Shown one piece after another: positions 35,495-44,860 of a DNA stretch of 64,000 bases. The stretch covers positions 1 through 64,000 of the forward strand of contig JAJUGZ010000006.1 in NCBI GenBank assembly GCA_029265715.1. Direction: 5' to 3'. This DNA is from Bacteroidota bacterium (GTDB lineage Bacteria > Bacteroidota > Bacteroidia > Bacteroidales > Prolixibacteraceae). The position numbers were made by a program, and so were the translations under genes. The notes below the pieces were generated by a model, which saw nothing but the letters and a program-made list of their open reading frames with translations, had not been told where the DNA came from and ran no database searches. Numbering within the stretch: position 1 is the stretch's first letter; each line of letters opens with the position of its first letter.

Positions 35495-37441
35495 ATGATG
35501 AAGAAAAGCTTATTGTCTATTTTTCTGGCTTTTAGTCTTGGCGCATTTGCCAAAGATTATCCAATCAGTTCTCCGGATGGAAGAATTCAGGTAACAGTAT
35601 CGGTTGGAAACGAGATTAAATGGTCATCAACCATCTCGGGGCAACCTGTTTTTGCCGGCAACCAGATCAGCCTTGATTTGGGGACCGAAGTGCTGGGCAA
35701 CCAGCCCAAGGTTATTACGGCCAAAACAACCCACGTTTCACAAAAAGTAACGACGGTAGTCCCGGTTAAGTCAAGAATGATTGACGATACCTATACCCAG
35801 CTTAACCTTAAATTCAAACAAGACTATTCGGTTACGTTCAGAGTGTTTAACAACGGGGTTGCTTATCGTTTCGAAACAACTAAAAAAGGAAAGGTTACTG
35901 TTAAAAACGAGCAGGTTGACCTGAATTTTGCCGGCGACTTCTCGGTACTTTTCCCCGAAGAAGAAACGCTATATTCTCATTACGAGAGAACCTACCTGGA
36001 TGAAAAAATTTCATCGTTGGATGCCGGTCGTTTTTGCTCATTGCCCACACTGGTAAAAGCCGACAAGAACGTAAAAATTGGTATCACCGAGGCCGATTTG
36101 TTTGATTATCCCTGCCTGTTTCTTGAAGCTACAGGAAAAGCAACATTTAAAAGTAAATACAGTCCGGTCATCCTGAAATCGGAACCAAGAGGTGACCGCG
36201 ATATTCATGTAACTCAAGAGGCTGATTATATCGCCGTTACCGATGGAACCCGTACCTATCCGTGGCGCGTTTTTATGATGAGCGAAAACGATGCGCAACT
36301 TGTTGAAAACCAGATGGTCTTCTTGTTGTCGCGCGAAAGTAAGATTGAAGACACATCGTGGATCAAGCCTGGCTTGGTTGCCTGGGATTGGTGGAATGCC
36401 AACAATATTTATGGCGTTGATTTTAAATCAGGGATTAACACCCAGACTTATAAATATTATATCGATTTTGCATCGAAGTACGGAATCCCATACATCATTC
36501 TGGATGAAGGTTGGTCAAAAAGTACGACAAACGTAATGGAGCCCAACCCCGACATCAACATGGAAGAATTGGTTGCGTATGGAAAATCAAAAAATGTCGA
36601 TCTTATTCTGTGGTCACTCTGGGGGCCGATTGATAAAGACATGGATAAAATTTTAGACCAGTTTGTAAAGTGGGGGGTCAAAGGGTTAAAAGTTGATTTT
36701 ATGGCCCAGGCTAACCAATACATGGTTAATTTTTACGAGCGGACAGCCAAAGCTTGTGCCGACCGCCATTTACTGGTTGACTACCATGGGGCTTTTAAAC
36801 CAGCCGGGTTACGACGGGCCTATCCAAATGTCATTAATTACGAAGGTGTTAAAGGTCTGGAAAACTGCAAATGGAGCGCGCTGATTACTCCGGAACACGA
36901 CGTGACACTTTGTTTTACCCGGATGTTGGCCGGCCCGATGGATTATACTCCGGGCGCGATGCACAATGCTAATAAAATAGACTATTCGTCAAGTTTCCTG
37001 AATCCGATGAGCATGGGGACCCGTTGTCACCAGATGGCTTTGTACGTGGTATTTGATGCACCGCTTCAAATGCTGGCCGATAACCCGTCAAATTACTATC
37101 GCGAGCCAGAATGTACCGAATTCATTAGTAAGATGAAAACGACCTGGGACGAAACAAAAGTTATTGACGCCAAAGTTGCTGATTACATCGTGACCGCACG
37201 CCGTAGCAACCAGGATTGGTACATTGGGGCAATAACCGATTTCGACGCCCGTTCAATCGACATCGATCTGTCATTTTTGGGCGAAGGTGAATATGAAATG
37301 GAAATTATGCAGGACGGGATAAATGCCGACAAAGCAGCAGTTGATTACAAAAAGATTGTAAAAAAGGTTAATAGATTGACCAAAATCACAATTCCGATGG
37401 CTGCCGGCGGCGGATGGGCTGCAATCTGTAAAAAAATTTAA
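35495..37441 (+). CDS. Glycoside hydrolase family 97 alpha-glycosidase, retaining type
   Basis: 648 residues from the ATG at 35495; the track begins at a TTG seven codons earlier. Signal peptide (SLLSIFLAFSLGAFA), N-terminal beta-sandwich (SSPDGRIQVTVSVGNEIKW), central TIM barrel (WDWWNANNIYGVDF) and C-terminal beta domain. GLKVDFMAQANQYMVNFY carries an Asp where retaining GH97 enzymes such as BtGH97b have their nucleophile, and VINYEGVKGLE carries the likely acid/base Glu. Together with the GH27 neighbour this favours alpha-galactosidase rather than the inverting SusB alpha-glucosidase; substrate remains inferred. Confidence 0.88.
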   Translation: MMKKSLLSIFLAFSLGAFAKDYPISSPDGRIQVTVSVGNEIKWSSTISGQPVFAGNQISLDLGTEVLGNQPKVITAKTTHVSQKVTTVVPVKSRMIDDTYTQLNLKFKQDYSVTFRVFNNGVAYRFETTKKGKVTVKNEQVDLNFAGDFSVLFPEEETLYSHYERTYLDEKISSLDAGRFCSLPTLVKADKNVKIGITEADLFDYPCLFLEATGKATFKSKYSPVILKSEPRGDRDIHVTQEADYIAVTDGTRTYPWRVFMMSENDAQLVENQMVFLLSRESKIEDTSWIKPGLVAWDWWNANNIYGVDFKSGINTQTYKYYIDFASKYGIPYIILDEGWSKSTTNVMEPNPDINMEELVAYGKSKNVDLILWSLWGPIDKDMDKILDQFVKWGVKGLKVDFMAQANQYMVNFYERTAKACADRHLLVDYHGAFKPAGLRRAYPNVINYEGVKGLENCKWSALITPEHDVTLCFTRMLAGPMDYTPGAMHNANKIDYSSSFLNPMSMGTRCHQMALYVVFDAPLQMLADNPSNYYREPECTEFISKMKTTWDETKVIDAKVADYIVTARRSNQDWYIGAITDFDARSIDIDLSFLGEGEYEMEIMQDGINADKAAVDYKKIVKKVNRLTKITIPMAAGGGWAAICKKI

Positions 37442-37554
37442 AAAAACATCAAGTTGAGTAAGGGGCGTGGTTGGTTGAGCTGTCTTTTTACCGGTTGACA
37501 AAAACAACCAACCCTATACCAAGTAAATCAAGTAGACCGCTAAATCATTTGAAG

Positions 37555-37588
37555 AGTCGTCAGAAACATTTTTCTGGCGACTTTTTTT
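37555..37588 (+). terminator. Hairpin terminator after the GH27-GH97 pair
   Basis: AGTCGTCAGAAA and TTTCTGGCGACT pair with one wobble and are followed by seven T. Just upstream, GGTTGGTTG at 37469 and CAACCAACC at 37505 form a further 9-bp inverted repeat with a 27-base loop of unknown role. Confidence 0.75.
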
Positions 37589-37660
37589 ATGCCTCTCTTT
37601 TTTTCATCCAACTTTTGGTTACATTCAAAACTTTATGAACGGATAAAGTTTGAGAATTTG

Positions 37661-40561
37661 ATGAATTTGCGAAATGTTCTGATCCTTGCAGGTTTTTGTT
37701 GTATTTCATTGTCAGGCAAAGGGCAATATTACAGCACCGGAGAAGACCCTGCATCCATTAAATGGAAACAAATAAATACTGGTCATTTCCAGGTTATTTA
37801 TCCTGAAGAATTTGAGAAACAGGCTGAGCGGTTAACCAGCGTGCTGGAAAAGGTTTATTATTATGGCACAGGAACCTTGGGAATTTCTCCTCGAAAAGCG
37901 TCGGTTGTGTTACATACCCATACCGTAGCATCGAATGGATTGGTGGCTTGGGCCCCTAGGCGAATTGAACTTTTTACAACCCCAAACCAGCAGGTCTATC
38001 CGCAAGAATGGCTTCAGCAATTGGCAATCCACGAATTCAGGCACTGGGCGCAAATGAACAAGATTGAGCAAAGCATGCCCGATTTTTTGAAACTGCTCTT
38101 GGGGCAGCAAGCCACTGCTGCTATCGTTGGCGCCTATTTGCCGCTTTGGTTCCTGGAAGGAGATGCCGTGGTTGCCGAAACCGCATTGAGCCAAACCGGG
38201 CGAGGCCGTCAGCCTTCATTTTTAATGGAGACCCGGGCTCAGGTTGTTCAACAACGAGCTTATTCATACGATAAAGCTTACCTGGGATCGTACAAGGATT
38301 ATGTTCCCAATCACTATCATCTGGGCTATCTGATGGTTGGCAAAACCCGCGAAAAATATGGCGCTGAAGTATGGACAAATGTACTTGACCGTGTAGCTTG
38401 CCGACCTTGGGGCATAACGACCTTTGATCGGGCACTAAAAGAATATACTGGACTGAATAAGAATGATTTATATAAAAACATATTTGCAGAACTAAAAGCC
38501 GAATGGCAGGATGAAATAAAGAATAATCAATATTCGCCCATTGTTTCGCATTCTTCGCCTTCCGGAAAATACACCAGCTATTTGTATCCGGGCTATTTAA
38601 ACGATTCGGTTGTAGTTGCTTATCGGACTTCGATGAACGACATTCCCCGCATTGTGAAAGTTCAGAAAAATAAACCCGACGAAATAATTTACACGCCAGG
38701 GAGTATTTTCGAGGAATCATTCGCCATTCAAAAAAATAAACTTATCTGGTCTGAGAATCAGCCTGATATTCGCTGGAAACATGCTGACAAATCAATTGTT
38801 ATCATCTATGATATTTCAACGCGAAAAAAAAGTGAATATCATTTTAAAAACAAGCTGTTTAGCCCTGTGCTTTCGCCCGACGGGACCCGCTTTGCTGCGG
38901 TTGAAGTGGACCAGGAAAATAATTATTCAATATCGGTCTATTCATTACCCGACGCTCGTTGGGTTTCACGCATTTCATCTCCGGATAATGACTATTTTCT
39001 AACTCCGGACTGGAATAACCGGGGCGACTCGATCTGCTTTGTTGGGTTATCTTCCAATGGTAAATATTTGGCAGTAAATAGGATAGGTGAGATGGCTTTC
39101 GAAAAAATATCGGCACCAACCTTTACGGATATAAAAAATCCAACCTATTCGTCAGGAAAAATATGGTTTGCAGGAAGTTTCAACGGCACTGATAATTTGT
39201 ATGCCATCAGACTTTCTGACAAAAAGATTACGCTCGAAGCAAAAGTCCCGTTTGGTCTTGATTATCCGACAGTATCGCCTGATGGTCAACACGTTTTAAT
39301 CAGCAATTATTCTGCAAACGGGTATGCATTGGGAGAAATTCTAGTCAAAGATCTGTTATCGCAACGTTTTGATTGGGGCTCGAAACCTTTTCCGCTGGCC
39401 GATCACCTTTCAGCTCAGGAAAAAGGGATTCCGGATTTTGACGAAAAAGATTCGTTGAAATATGCCAGTACCCGATATTCAAAATTTGCTCATTCACTGA
39501 ATGTTCATAGTTGGGCGCCAGCTTATATCGATGTCGATACATATGAAATAAAACCCGGCATGTCGGTCTTATCACTGAATAAATTAGGAACTGCAAGCGG
39601 CTCAGTGGGCTATTATTATGACACGGAATCAGAAACAGGGAAAATTGTGTTGAATTATAGTTATTCTGGTTGGTTCCCGGTCATTTCCGGCGATGTAACT
39701 CATGGTAAAAATGCTTCGCAGTATTACCAAATCAGAAATACGATAAATCAGTCAGGACAGGTTATAAAGAGCGATACCACATTGAAGCGCTTTTCCTGGA
39801 ATGAGACAGACTGGAATTTAAATATCCGGCTTCCGCTAAACCTTTCTAAAGGGAAATACTCAAGATTGTTGCAGCCGGAAATCAAGTATAAATTTCATCA
39901 GATTGGGCACGACACATCAACCCCTGATGCCTTCTTCAGGGGTAATTACCAAACAATTAGTTATCGGTTATACTTTAGTAATTTGCTCCGGATGTCGCTG
40001 CAGAACTTGTATCCGAAGTGGGGAACCGTTTTTGAGCTGAGTTATCGCCATTCGCCTTTGGGAAAGATTGATTTTGGAAACATTTATGCCATCCAATCGG
40101 TAATTTATCTCCCTGGATTTTTTGACAATCATGGGTTTAAGATTTATCAGGGCTGGCAGGAACGAAACTCGTCCGGTGGTAATTCATTCTCCAATATTGT
40201 GCGAATGCCTCGTGGTTTTGGGAGTTTATCCAATCATCGCCTTTACACCGCCGGAGCCGATTACAAATTTCCGTTGCTCTACCCGGATCTTTCGGTGGGG
40301 CGATTCCTTTATATCAAACGAATAAAAACGAGCTTGTTTTATGATTACAGTTATGCTCAGATACCGGCATATAATTCTCAAAACGAGCTTGTCTCTTTTG
40401 TTAATCGAAATTACAGATCGGTTGGCCTTGAACTGACTTCAGATATGCATTTACTGCGCTTTTTTGCGCCGTTTGAGTTTGGTATCCGCACGTCGTGGCT
40501 GCCGCAATTCAATTCTCATTCAGTCGATTTTCTGCTGGCAATTGATCTCAATGCGTTCTAA
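37661..40561 (+). CDS. Secreted gluzincin-like protein with TolB-type propeller and probable outer membrane barrel
   Basis: 966 residues from the ATG at 37661, where a signal peptide starts (NVLILAGFCCISLSGKGQ). Near residues 124-128 is HEFRH, followed at 166 by the Glu of WFLEGDA, the spacing of a zinc gluzincin (peptidase MA-like) site. Residues about 300-600 contain TolB-like blades (FSPVLSPDGTRFAAVE, LDYPTVSPDGQHVLISN). The last 300 residues alternate polar and hydrophobic residues with aromatic girdles (FELSYRHSPLGKIDFGN) as in outer membrane barrels. A surface-associated protease or barrel chaperone is inferred. The gene overlaps the convergent phosphoesterase gene by 14 bp. Confidence 0.75.
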   Translation: MNLRNVLILAGFCCISLSGKGQYYSTGEDPASIKWKQINTGHFQVIYPEEFEKQAERLTSVLEKVYYYGTGTLGISPRKASVVLHTHTVASNGLVAWAPRRIELFTTPNQQVYPQEWLQQLAIHEFRHWAQMNKIEQSMPDFLKLLLGQQATAAIVGAYLPLWFLEGDAVVAETALSQTGRGRQPSFLMETRAQVVQQRAYSYDKAYLGSYKDYVPNHYHLGYLMVGKTREKYGAEVWTNVLDRVACRPWGITTFDRALKEYTGLNKNDLYKNIFAELKAEWQDEIKNNQYSPIVSHSSPSGKYTSYLYPGYLNDSVVVAYRTSMNDIPRIVKVQKNKPDEIIYTPGSIFEESFAIQKNKLIWSENQPDIRWKHADKSIVIIYDISTRKKSEYHFKNKLFSPVLSPDGTRFAAVEVDQENNYSISVYSLPDARWVSRISSPDNDYFLTPDWNNRGDSICFVGLSSNGKYLAVNRIGEMAFEKISAPTFTDIKNPTYSSGKIWFAGSFNGTDNLYAIRLSDKKITLEAKVPFGLDYPTVSPDGQHVLISNYSANGYALGEILVKDLLSQRFDWGSKPFPLADHLSAQEKGIPDFDEKDSLKYASTRYSKFAHSLNVHSWAPAYIDVDTYEIKPGMSVLSLNKLGTASGSVGYYYDTESETGKIVLNYSYSGWFPVISGDVTHGKNASQYYQIRNTINQSGQVIKSDTTLKRFSWNETDWNLNIRLPLNLSKGKYSRLLQPEIKYKFHQIGHDTSTPDAFFRGNYQTISYRLYFSNLLRMSLQNLYPKWGTVFELSYRHSPLGKIDFGNIYAIQSVIYLPGFFDNHGFKIYQGWQERNSSGGNSFSNIVRMPRGFGSLSNHRLYTAGADYKFPLLYPDLSVGRFLYIKRIKTSLFYDYSYAQIPAYNSQNELVSFVNRNYRSVGLELTSDMHLLRFFAPFEFGIRTSWLPQFNSHSVDFLLAIDLNAF

Positions 40562-41771
40562 GTTGTTTCAACGTGATCAGGGTAATTTCCGGACGCATAT
40601 CAATCCGCCCAACAAAACCAACAGTTCCCAAGCCCCGGTTGACATACAAAAATTGATTGCCTTTCTGATACAAACCACCCCAATATTTTTGAATTAAATA
40701 CATGATACTGAATTCTATACCTCCTAAAATAATCCCGGATTGGGCTGCATGTGTGTGTCCGGAAAGCGTAAGCGGAATATTGGTTGACGGAACGATTTCT
40801 GCATCCCAGAAGGCCGGGTCATGGCTCAGCAAAATGGTAAATGCTGAAGCCGGGACTCCGTTTATTGCATCACTTAACCGGGCGTACTGAGGAAATGGTG
40901 GATGCCCCCAATTTTCAACTCCTAAAAGATAAAAACAGGTGTCTTTCACATCGACTTTGACCGACTGATTGAGTAGTAATTTAAAACCGGCCTCTCTTAG
41001 TTTAATTTCGGTATTGTGAAGATTTTGTATTTTTTGAAGGCTGTCGGGCCACTGAAAATAATCACCGTAATCATGATTTCCGAGAATTGCAAACTTACCA
41101 TACTTTCCGCTCAGTTGAGATAAAAGCTTCTCATAACCGGTAATTTCACGGCAAAAGTTGTTGACAATATCGCCGGTAAATACAAACAAATCCGGATTAA
41201 TCTCCTGAATTTTCCGTACAGTAGATTCTATTACAGATTTATCACCGGAGTAACTGCCCAGATGGATATCCGATATCTGAGCAATTGTCATTCCGTCCAT
41301 TTGCTCCGGAAGATCCTTTAGTTGAATTGTTACCGGAACAACCCGAATCGTTTTTCTTCCAATGAAAATTCCCGACAATATGATTACAAAAATTCCGAAT
41401 GATAAAAGTAAGCCTCCGGCGATCATTTTATAAGATAAGTTGCTTCTACGGAACATTCGGCACAATAGAGAACCCAGAACAAAAAGAGCGAAAATTGTTA
41501 TCGGGACCATATCTAAAAAGATAAGCGAGATGACAACGTAAAAGTAGGAGTAGTTTTGGGTTGTTCTCAGAATTTCGGGACTTGAAAACGAGAAGACCAA
41601 TACCGAGAGTACACCAACCGAGAATACTCCGAAAATTGCCGTGCTGATTTTTGTAAGCAGTGACTTATCTATTTTTCTCAAGATCATTCGCAGTCCCCAA
41701 TAAGAGACAACATGCATAAATAAGAAAAATGCCACAATGACGAAAAAAGCTGTACCCGGAATTCCTCTCAT
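40548..41771 (-). CDS. Membrane-anchored calcineurin-like metallophosphoesterase
   Basis: 407 residues. Four hydrophobic segments in the first 150 residues (for example AFFVIVAFFLFMHVVSYWGL) precede a metallophosphoesterase domain with all five motifs: IAQISDIHLG, FTGDIVNN, LGNHDYGDY, LLSHDP and LSGHTHAAQSG. The domain binds two metal ions and is probably cytoplasmic or periplasmic depending on helix count. This resembles the YaeI/YkuE group, which includes UDP-diacylglucosamine-type hydrolases, but the substrate is not clear. Alone in its transcription unit. Confidence 0.88.
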   Translation of the reverse strand: MRGIPGTAFFVIVAFFLFMHVVSYWGLRMILRKIDKSLLTKISTAIFGVFSVGVLSVLVFSFSSPEILRTTQNYSYFYVVISLIFLDMVPITIFALFVLGSLLCRMFRRSNLSYKMIAGGLLLSFGIFVIILSGIFIGRKTIRVVPVTIQLKDLPEQMDGMTIAQISDIHLGSYSGDKSVIESTVRKIQEINPDLFVFTGDIVNNFCREITGYEKLLSQLSGKYGKFAILGNHDYGDYFQWPDSLQKIQNLHNTEIKLREAGFKLLLNQSVKVDVKDTCFYLLGVENWGHPPFPQYARLSDAINGVPASAFTILLSHDPAFWDAEIVPSTNIPLTLSGHTHAAQSGIILGGIEFSIMYLIQKYWGGLYQKGNQFLYVNRGLGTVGFVGRIDMRPEITLITLKQLRTH

Positions 41772-42587
41772 TTTTTAGTATAACTGATTAATTTGTTCAT
41801 CGAATTTAGCTGATTCTGGATGAAATCACTAAAAAAGCTCGTTTTTTTCCAGAATGACTGCACAACGTGATAATTTTTTTTTGTCAATATGTGTCTGATT
41901 TGTAATTAATTCTATTGTGTTGTGGTAAGTTTTAAGCTTCTGAGAATTTAAAATTTAATTCAGGTCGACAAGTTGGACGAATAAAATAACAGGAAAGCGA
42001 ATAAAAAACGAAAAATGGAGCTATCGACAAAAACGACATTCCGTTCTACTATTTCCGAAGTTAATATTAAACGAAGAGATCCAATTTGTTTTCAGATGAC
42101 TTGCCCTAAAAAAGAGCGAATATCGAAGTTGAAGTAGTATTTTAAAAAAATACAGTGTTAGCACACAAAAATTACAAATGTATACCGCACAATAAAACAC
42201 AAAAGTAAATCACACTTTTTAGATAAGTTAACAAATATAAGAGTACGTCAAGGGTAAAATGCATGAGTATATATTTAAAATATAAGTTTAAAAAGTTTTT
42301 AAAAATGTGTAGTCACATATGTTTCGACAATATTTAAATAATATTTTTATCAAATAAAGTATTTATTACCAGTATTTTATCTGGTTTTATATTCAGTTTA
42401 AGATGAACTGGCGAGATGATGTGAAGGCTGTATCGGCCATTAATAATGTTATTGCTTACTTAATATGCTTAAATCCAGATAATTGAGTAATTTATTTAAT
42501 GCAAATGTCTAATATATAATACTGCTCGTACACAAAAAAATTTCGTCCTCAATATTGCATTGTATTTATTTGTAAATTGAGAGGATG
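41772..42587. other. AT-rich stretch without clear genes
   Basis: About 816 bp, strongly AT-rich compared with its neighbours, without any track ORF. It holds a possible 40-codon ORF (listed separately), the dyad TGTGTAGTCACA near 42308, and several short matches to half of the XRE operator, for example TTACAAATGTA near 42170 and AAACACAAAAGTAAA near 42197. No RNA gene or terminator was recognised. Confidence 0.5.
42015..42137 (+). CDS. Possible 40-residue protein (weak)
   Basis: An ATG-initiated frame of 40 codons ending in TAG, reading MELSTKTTFRSTISEV and then a basic tail with two Cys (ICFQMTC). It is too short for the ORF track and has no ribosome-binding site I can point to. It is listed only because it is the longest sensible frame in an AT-rich stretch; chance is as likely. 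Confidence 0.2.
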   Translation: MELSTKTTFRSTISEVNIKRRDPICFQMTCPKKERISKLK

Positions 42588-42642
42588 TTTTGTTTTACAT
42601 TTTTATTGATTACATTTGTGTTTTAAATAAACACGAATGTAA
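42588..42642 (+). promoter_or_regulatory. Promoter overlapped by a palindromic operator of the XRE gene
   Basis: TTTTG at 42588-42592 and TACATTTG at 42611-42618, 18 bases apart, fit the Bacteroidota promoter. A 14-bp inverted repeat, TTACATTTGTGTTT (42610-42623) and AAACACGAATGTAA (42629-42642) with one mismatch, covers the -7 box and ends one base before the ATG. This arrangement suggests repression by occlusion, most simply by the encoded XRE protein itself. Confidence 0.7.
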
Positions 42643-42643
42643 A

Positions 42644-43132
42644 ATGAATGATCGCATTAAAGAATTGCTTAACGCTAAACAGATATCACCTTCTGAATTG
42701 GCGGATTCGATCGGAGTTCAGCGTTCGAATGTTTCTCATGTCATTAACGGAAGAAATAAGCCTTCGTTTCAGTTTATCGAAAAACTGTTACATTTTTATC
42801 CTACTCTGAGTGCGAAATGGCTCATATTAGGCGAAGGCCCCATGTTTGAAGAAGATAACCTGGCTAAAGAGTCAAAATCAGAACCAGATCTTTTTACCGA
42901 ATTACCCATTTCCTCCATAGCTAATGAGACAATTACAATTAAAGAAAATCCGGTTAAAGTAACTGAACCGGTAACGGTGGAAGAAAAGGTTGAACAAAAG
43001 TCTGCAGAGCATTTACATACAGGCAAATCGGGATTTGTGAATGCAGAAGAGGATAGTAAAACAAAAAAAATTGAGCGGGTTATCGTTTTTTATTCCGATC
43101 AAACTTTTGATGTTTACAACCCTTCAAAATAA
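42644..43132 (+). CDS. XRE-family helix-turn-helix regulator
   Basis: 162 residues from the ATG at 42644; the track start at 42590 would be upstream of the predicted transcription start. The N-terminal 65 residues are a lambda-repressor-type HTH (ISPSELADSIGVQRSNVSHVINGRNKPS) ending with KWLILGEGPMF, a form very common in Bacteroidota. The middle is a flexible acidic and Glu/Lys-rich linker. The C-terminus (RVIVFYSDQTFDVYNPSK) is a short beta segment that may dimerise. It probably represses its own gene through the adjacent palindrome. Other targets are unknown. Confidence 0.85.
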   Translation: MNDRIKELLNAKQISPSELADSIGVQRSNVSHVINGRNKPSFQFIEKLLHFYPTLSAKWLILGEGPMFEEDNLAKESKSEPDLFTELPISSIANETITIKENPVKVTEPVTVEEKVEQKSAEHLHTGKSGFVNAEEDSKTKKIERVIVFYSDQTFDVYNPSK

Positions 43133-43168
43133 GTTTTTCGGTTATCTTTGCCGTCAAACACAAAAGGA

Positions 43169-43942
43169 ATGAATAAGACGGTTCAAGATTTATTGCTGCT
43201 TGAAAACCAGCAATTAAATAATGACAATTTTTTATTAAAACTAAAGTCTCCGGTCCATTTATCCGGGATACTGCCTGGTCAATTTGTCAACGTCGAAATT
43301 AAATCAGCCCGGGAAATATTTTTACGCCGGCCCTTTTCTGTATTGGATGTTGATTACCAAAATCAGACAATTTCCTTATTAGTCAAAATATTAGGGAGGG
43401 GTTCAAAAAAGTTGACTGAAATTACGCCTGGACAGAAAATCAGCGTTGTTTTTCCCTTAGGCAAATCGTTTACATTTCCGGATCCCGGCGACAGAGTGCT
43501 CTTAATTGGCGGTGGAAGTGGTGTGGCTCCCATGTTATTCCTGGCAAAAATGTGTGGTTTGCCTGCTGATAATGTGCATGTTTTACTCGGAGCAAAGACA
43601 ATTAATGATCATATTAATGTTGATGATTATCTGAAGTTTGGTCATTTTTACTATACTACAGAAGATGGTTCGAAGGGAGAAAGAGGATTTGTTATCGATC
43701 ATCCGGTTTTTAAGGAGCAGCTCAGTAAATTTACCCGAATCTATACCTGTGGCCCCAATCCTATGATGAAGGCCATTGCTGCTTCCGCAAAAAAAGCAAA
43801 CATCATCTGCGAAGTTTCGCTTGAAAACATGATGGCCTGCGGGTTTGGTGTTTGCTTATGTTGTGTGGAAGACACCAACGAAGGACACAAATGTGTATGC
43901 ACTGAAGGACCAGTTTTTAATGTAAACGACTTAAAATGGTAG
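43169..43942 (+). CDS. pyrK: Dihydroorotate dehydrogenase electron transfer subunit PyrK
   Basis: 257 residues from the ATG at 43169, preceded by AAAGGA. FAD-binding ferredoxin-reductase-like domain ([13 protein letters not shown]), NAD-binding domain ([19 protein letters not shown]) and C-terminal [2Fe-2S] motif [23 protein letters not shown]. It passes electrons from dihydroorotate oxidation in PyrD to NAD+ in pyrimidine synthesis. It overlaps pyrD by 7 bp, and the two proteins form the heterotetrameric PyrDK complex in the cytoplasm. Confidence 0.95.
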   Translation: MNKTVQDLLLLENQQLNNDNFLLKLKSPVHLSGILPGQFVNVEIKSAREIFLRRPFSVLDVDYQNQTISLLVKILGRGSKKLTEITPGQKISVVFPLGKSFTFPDPGDRVLLIGGGSGVAPMLFLAKMCGLPADNVHVLLGAKTINDHINVDDYLKFGHFYYTTEDGSKGERGFVIDHPVFKEQLSKFTRIYTCGPNPMMKAIAASAKKANIICEVSLENMMACGFGVCLCCVEDTNEGHKCVCTEGPVFNVNDLKW

Positions 43943-44847
43943 ATTTAGGAATAAAAATTCACAATGTTGAATTTAAAAATCCAGTACTGACAGCCTCCGG
44001 AACATGTGGTTTTGGAGAAGAATTATCTGATTTTATAGATTTGTCGCGACTGGGAGGCATTGTTGTAAAAGGGACAACATTAAATCATCGGGAAGGTAAT
44101 CCATATCCCCGCATGGCCGAAACTCCCTCCGGAATGCTAAATGCTGTTGGATTACAAAATAAAGGGGTTAAAAACTTTGTCAACAATATATATCCCCGAA
44201 TAAAAGATATAGATACAAACATCATTGTAAATGTTAATGGTTCAACCATTGACGAGTACATTGCTGTTACCGAACAAATCAATGAACTGGATAAAATTCC
44301 GGCAATTGAATTGAATATCAGTTGTCCAAATGTGAAAGAAGGAGGCATGGCCTTCGGGGTTAGCTGTCCTTCGGCGGAAGCTGTAGTGAAAGCTGTTCGA
44401 AAGGTATATAATAAGACACTGATCGTAAAACTTTCGCCCAATGTTACCAGTATTGCCGAAATCGCGAAAGCAGTTGAAGGACAGGGAGCCGACAGTGTCT
44501 CTTTAATCAATACATTGTTGGGAATGGCAATTGATGCCGAAAAACGCCGTCCTGTTTTATCAACTGTAACCGGTGGCTTGTCTGGCCCGGCTGTCAAACC
44601 AATCGCATTAAGAATGGTTTGGCAGGTTTATAATGCGGTGAAGATTCCAGTCATCGGAATGGGGGGTATTATGAATGCTACCGATGCGATTGAGTTTATT
44701 TTAGCCGGGGCATCTGCCGTACAAATCGGAACGGCCATTTTTAAAGACCCAACTATCCCGGTTCAGGTCATTGATGGCATTAGCTCGTATATGGAAAAGC
44801 ATAAAATTGGCTCAATCAGTGAATTAATTGGTGGTTTACAAATGTAA
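43936..44847 (+). CDS. pyrD: Dihydroorotate dehydrogenase, catalytic subunit (class 1B)
   Basis: 303 residues, TIM barrel with FMN. The catalytic cysteine lies in [14 protein letters not shown], as in class 1B enzymes, and the FMN phosphate site in [19 protein letters not shown] and [11 protein letters not shown]. It oxidises dihydroorotate to orotate. Its overlap with pyrK and matching subclass confirm an NAD-dependent PyrDK enzyme, suited to anaerobic growth. Confidence 0.95.
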   Translation: MVDLGIKIHNVEFKNPVLTASGTCGFGEELSDFIDLSRLGGIVVKGTTLNHREGNPYPRMAETPSGMLNAVGLQNKGVKNFVNNIYPRIKDIDTNIIVNVNGSTIDEYIAVTEQINELDKIPAIELNISCPNVKEGGMAFGVSCPSAEAVVKAVRKVYNKTLIVKLSPNVTSIAEIAKAVEGQGADSVSLINTLLGMAIDAEKRRPVLSTVTGGLSGPAVKPIALRMVWQVYNAVKIPVIGMGGIMNATDAIEFILAGASAVQIGTAIFKDPTIPVQVIDGISSYMEKHKIGSISELIGGLQM

Positions 44848-44860
44848 ATAGACCTGAGTG

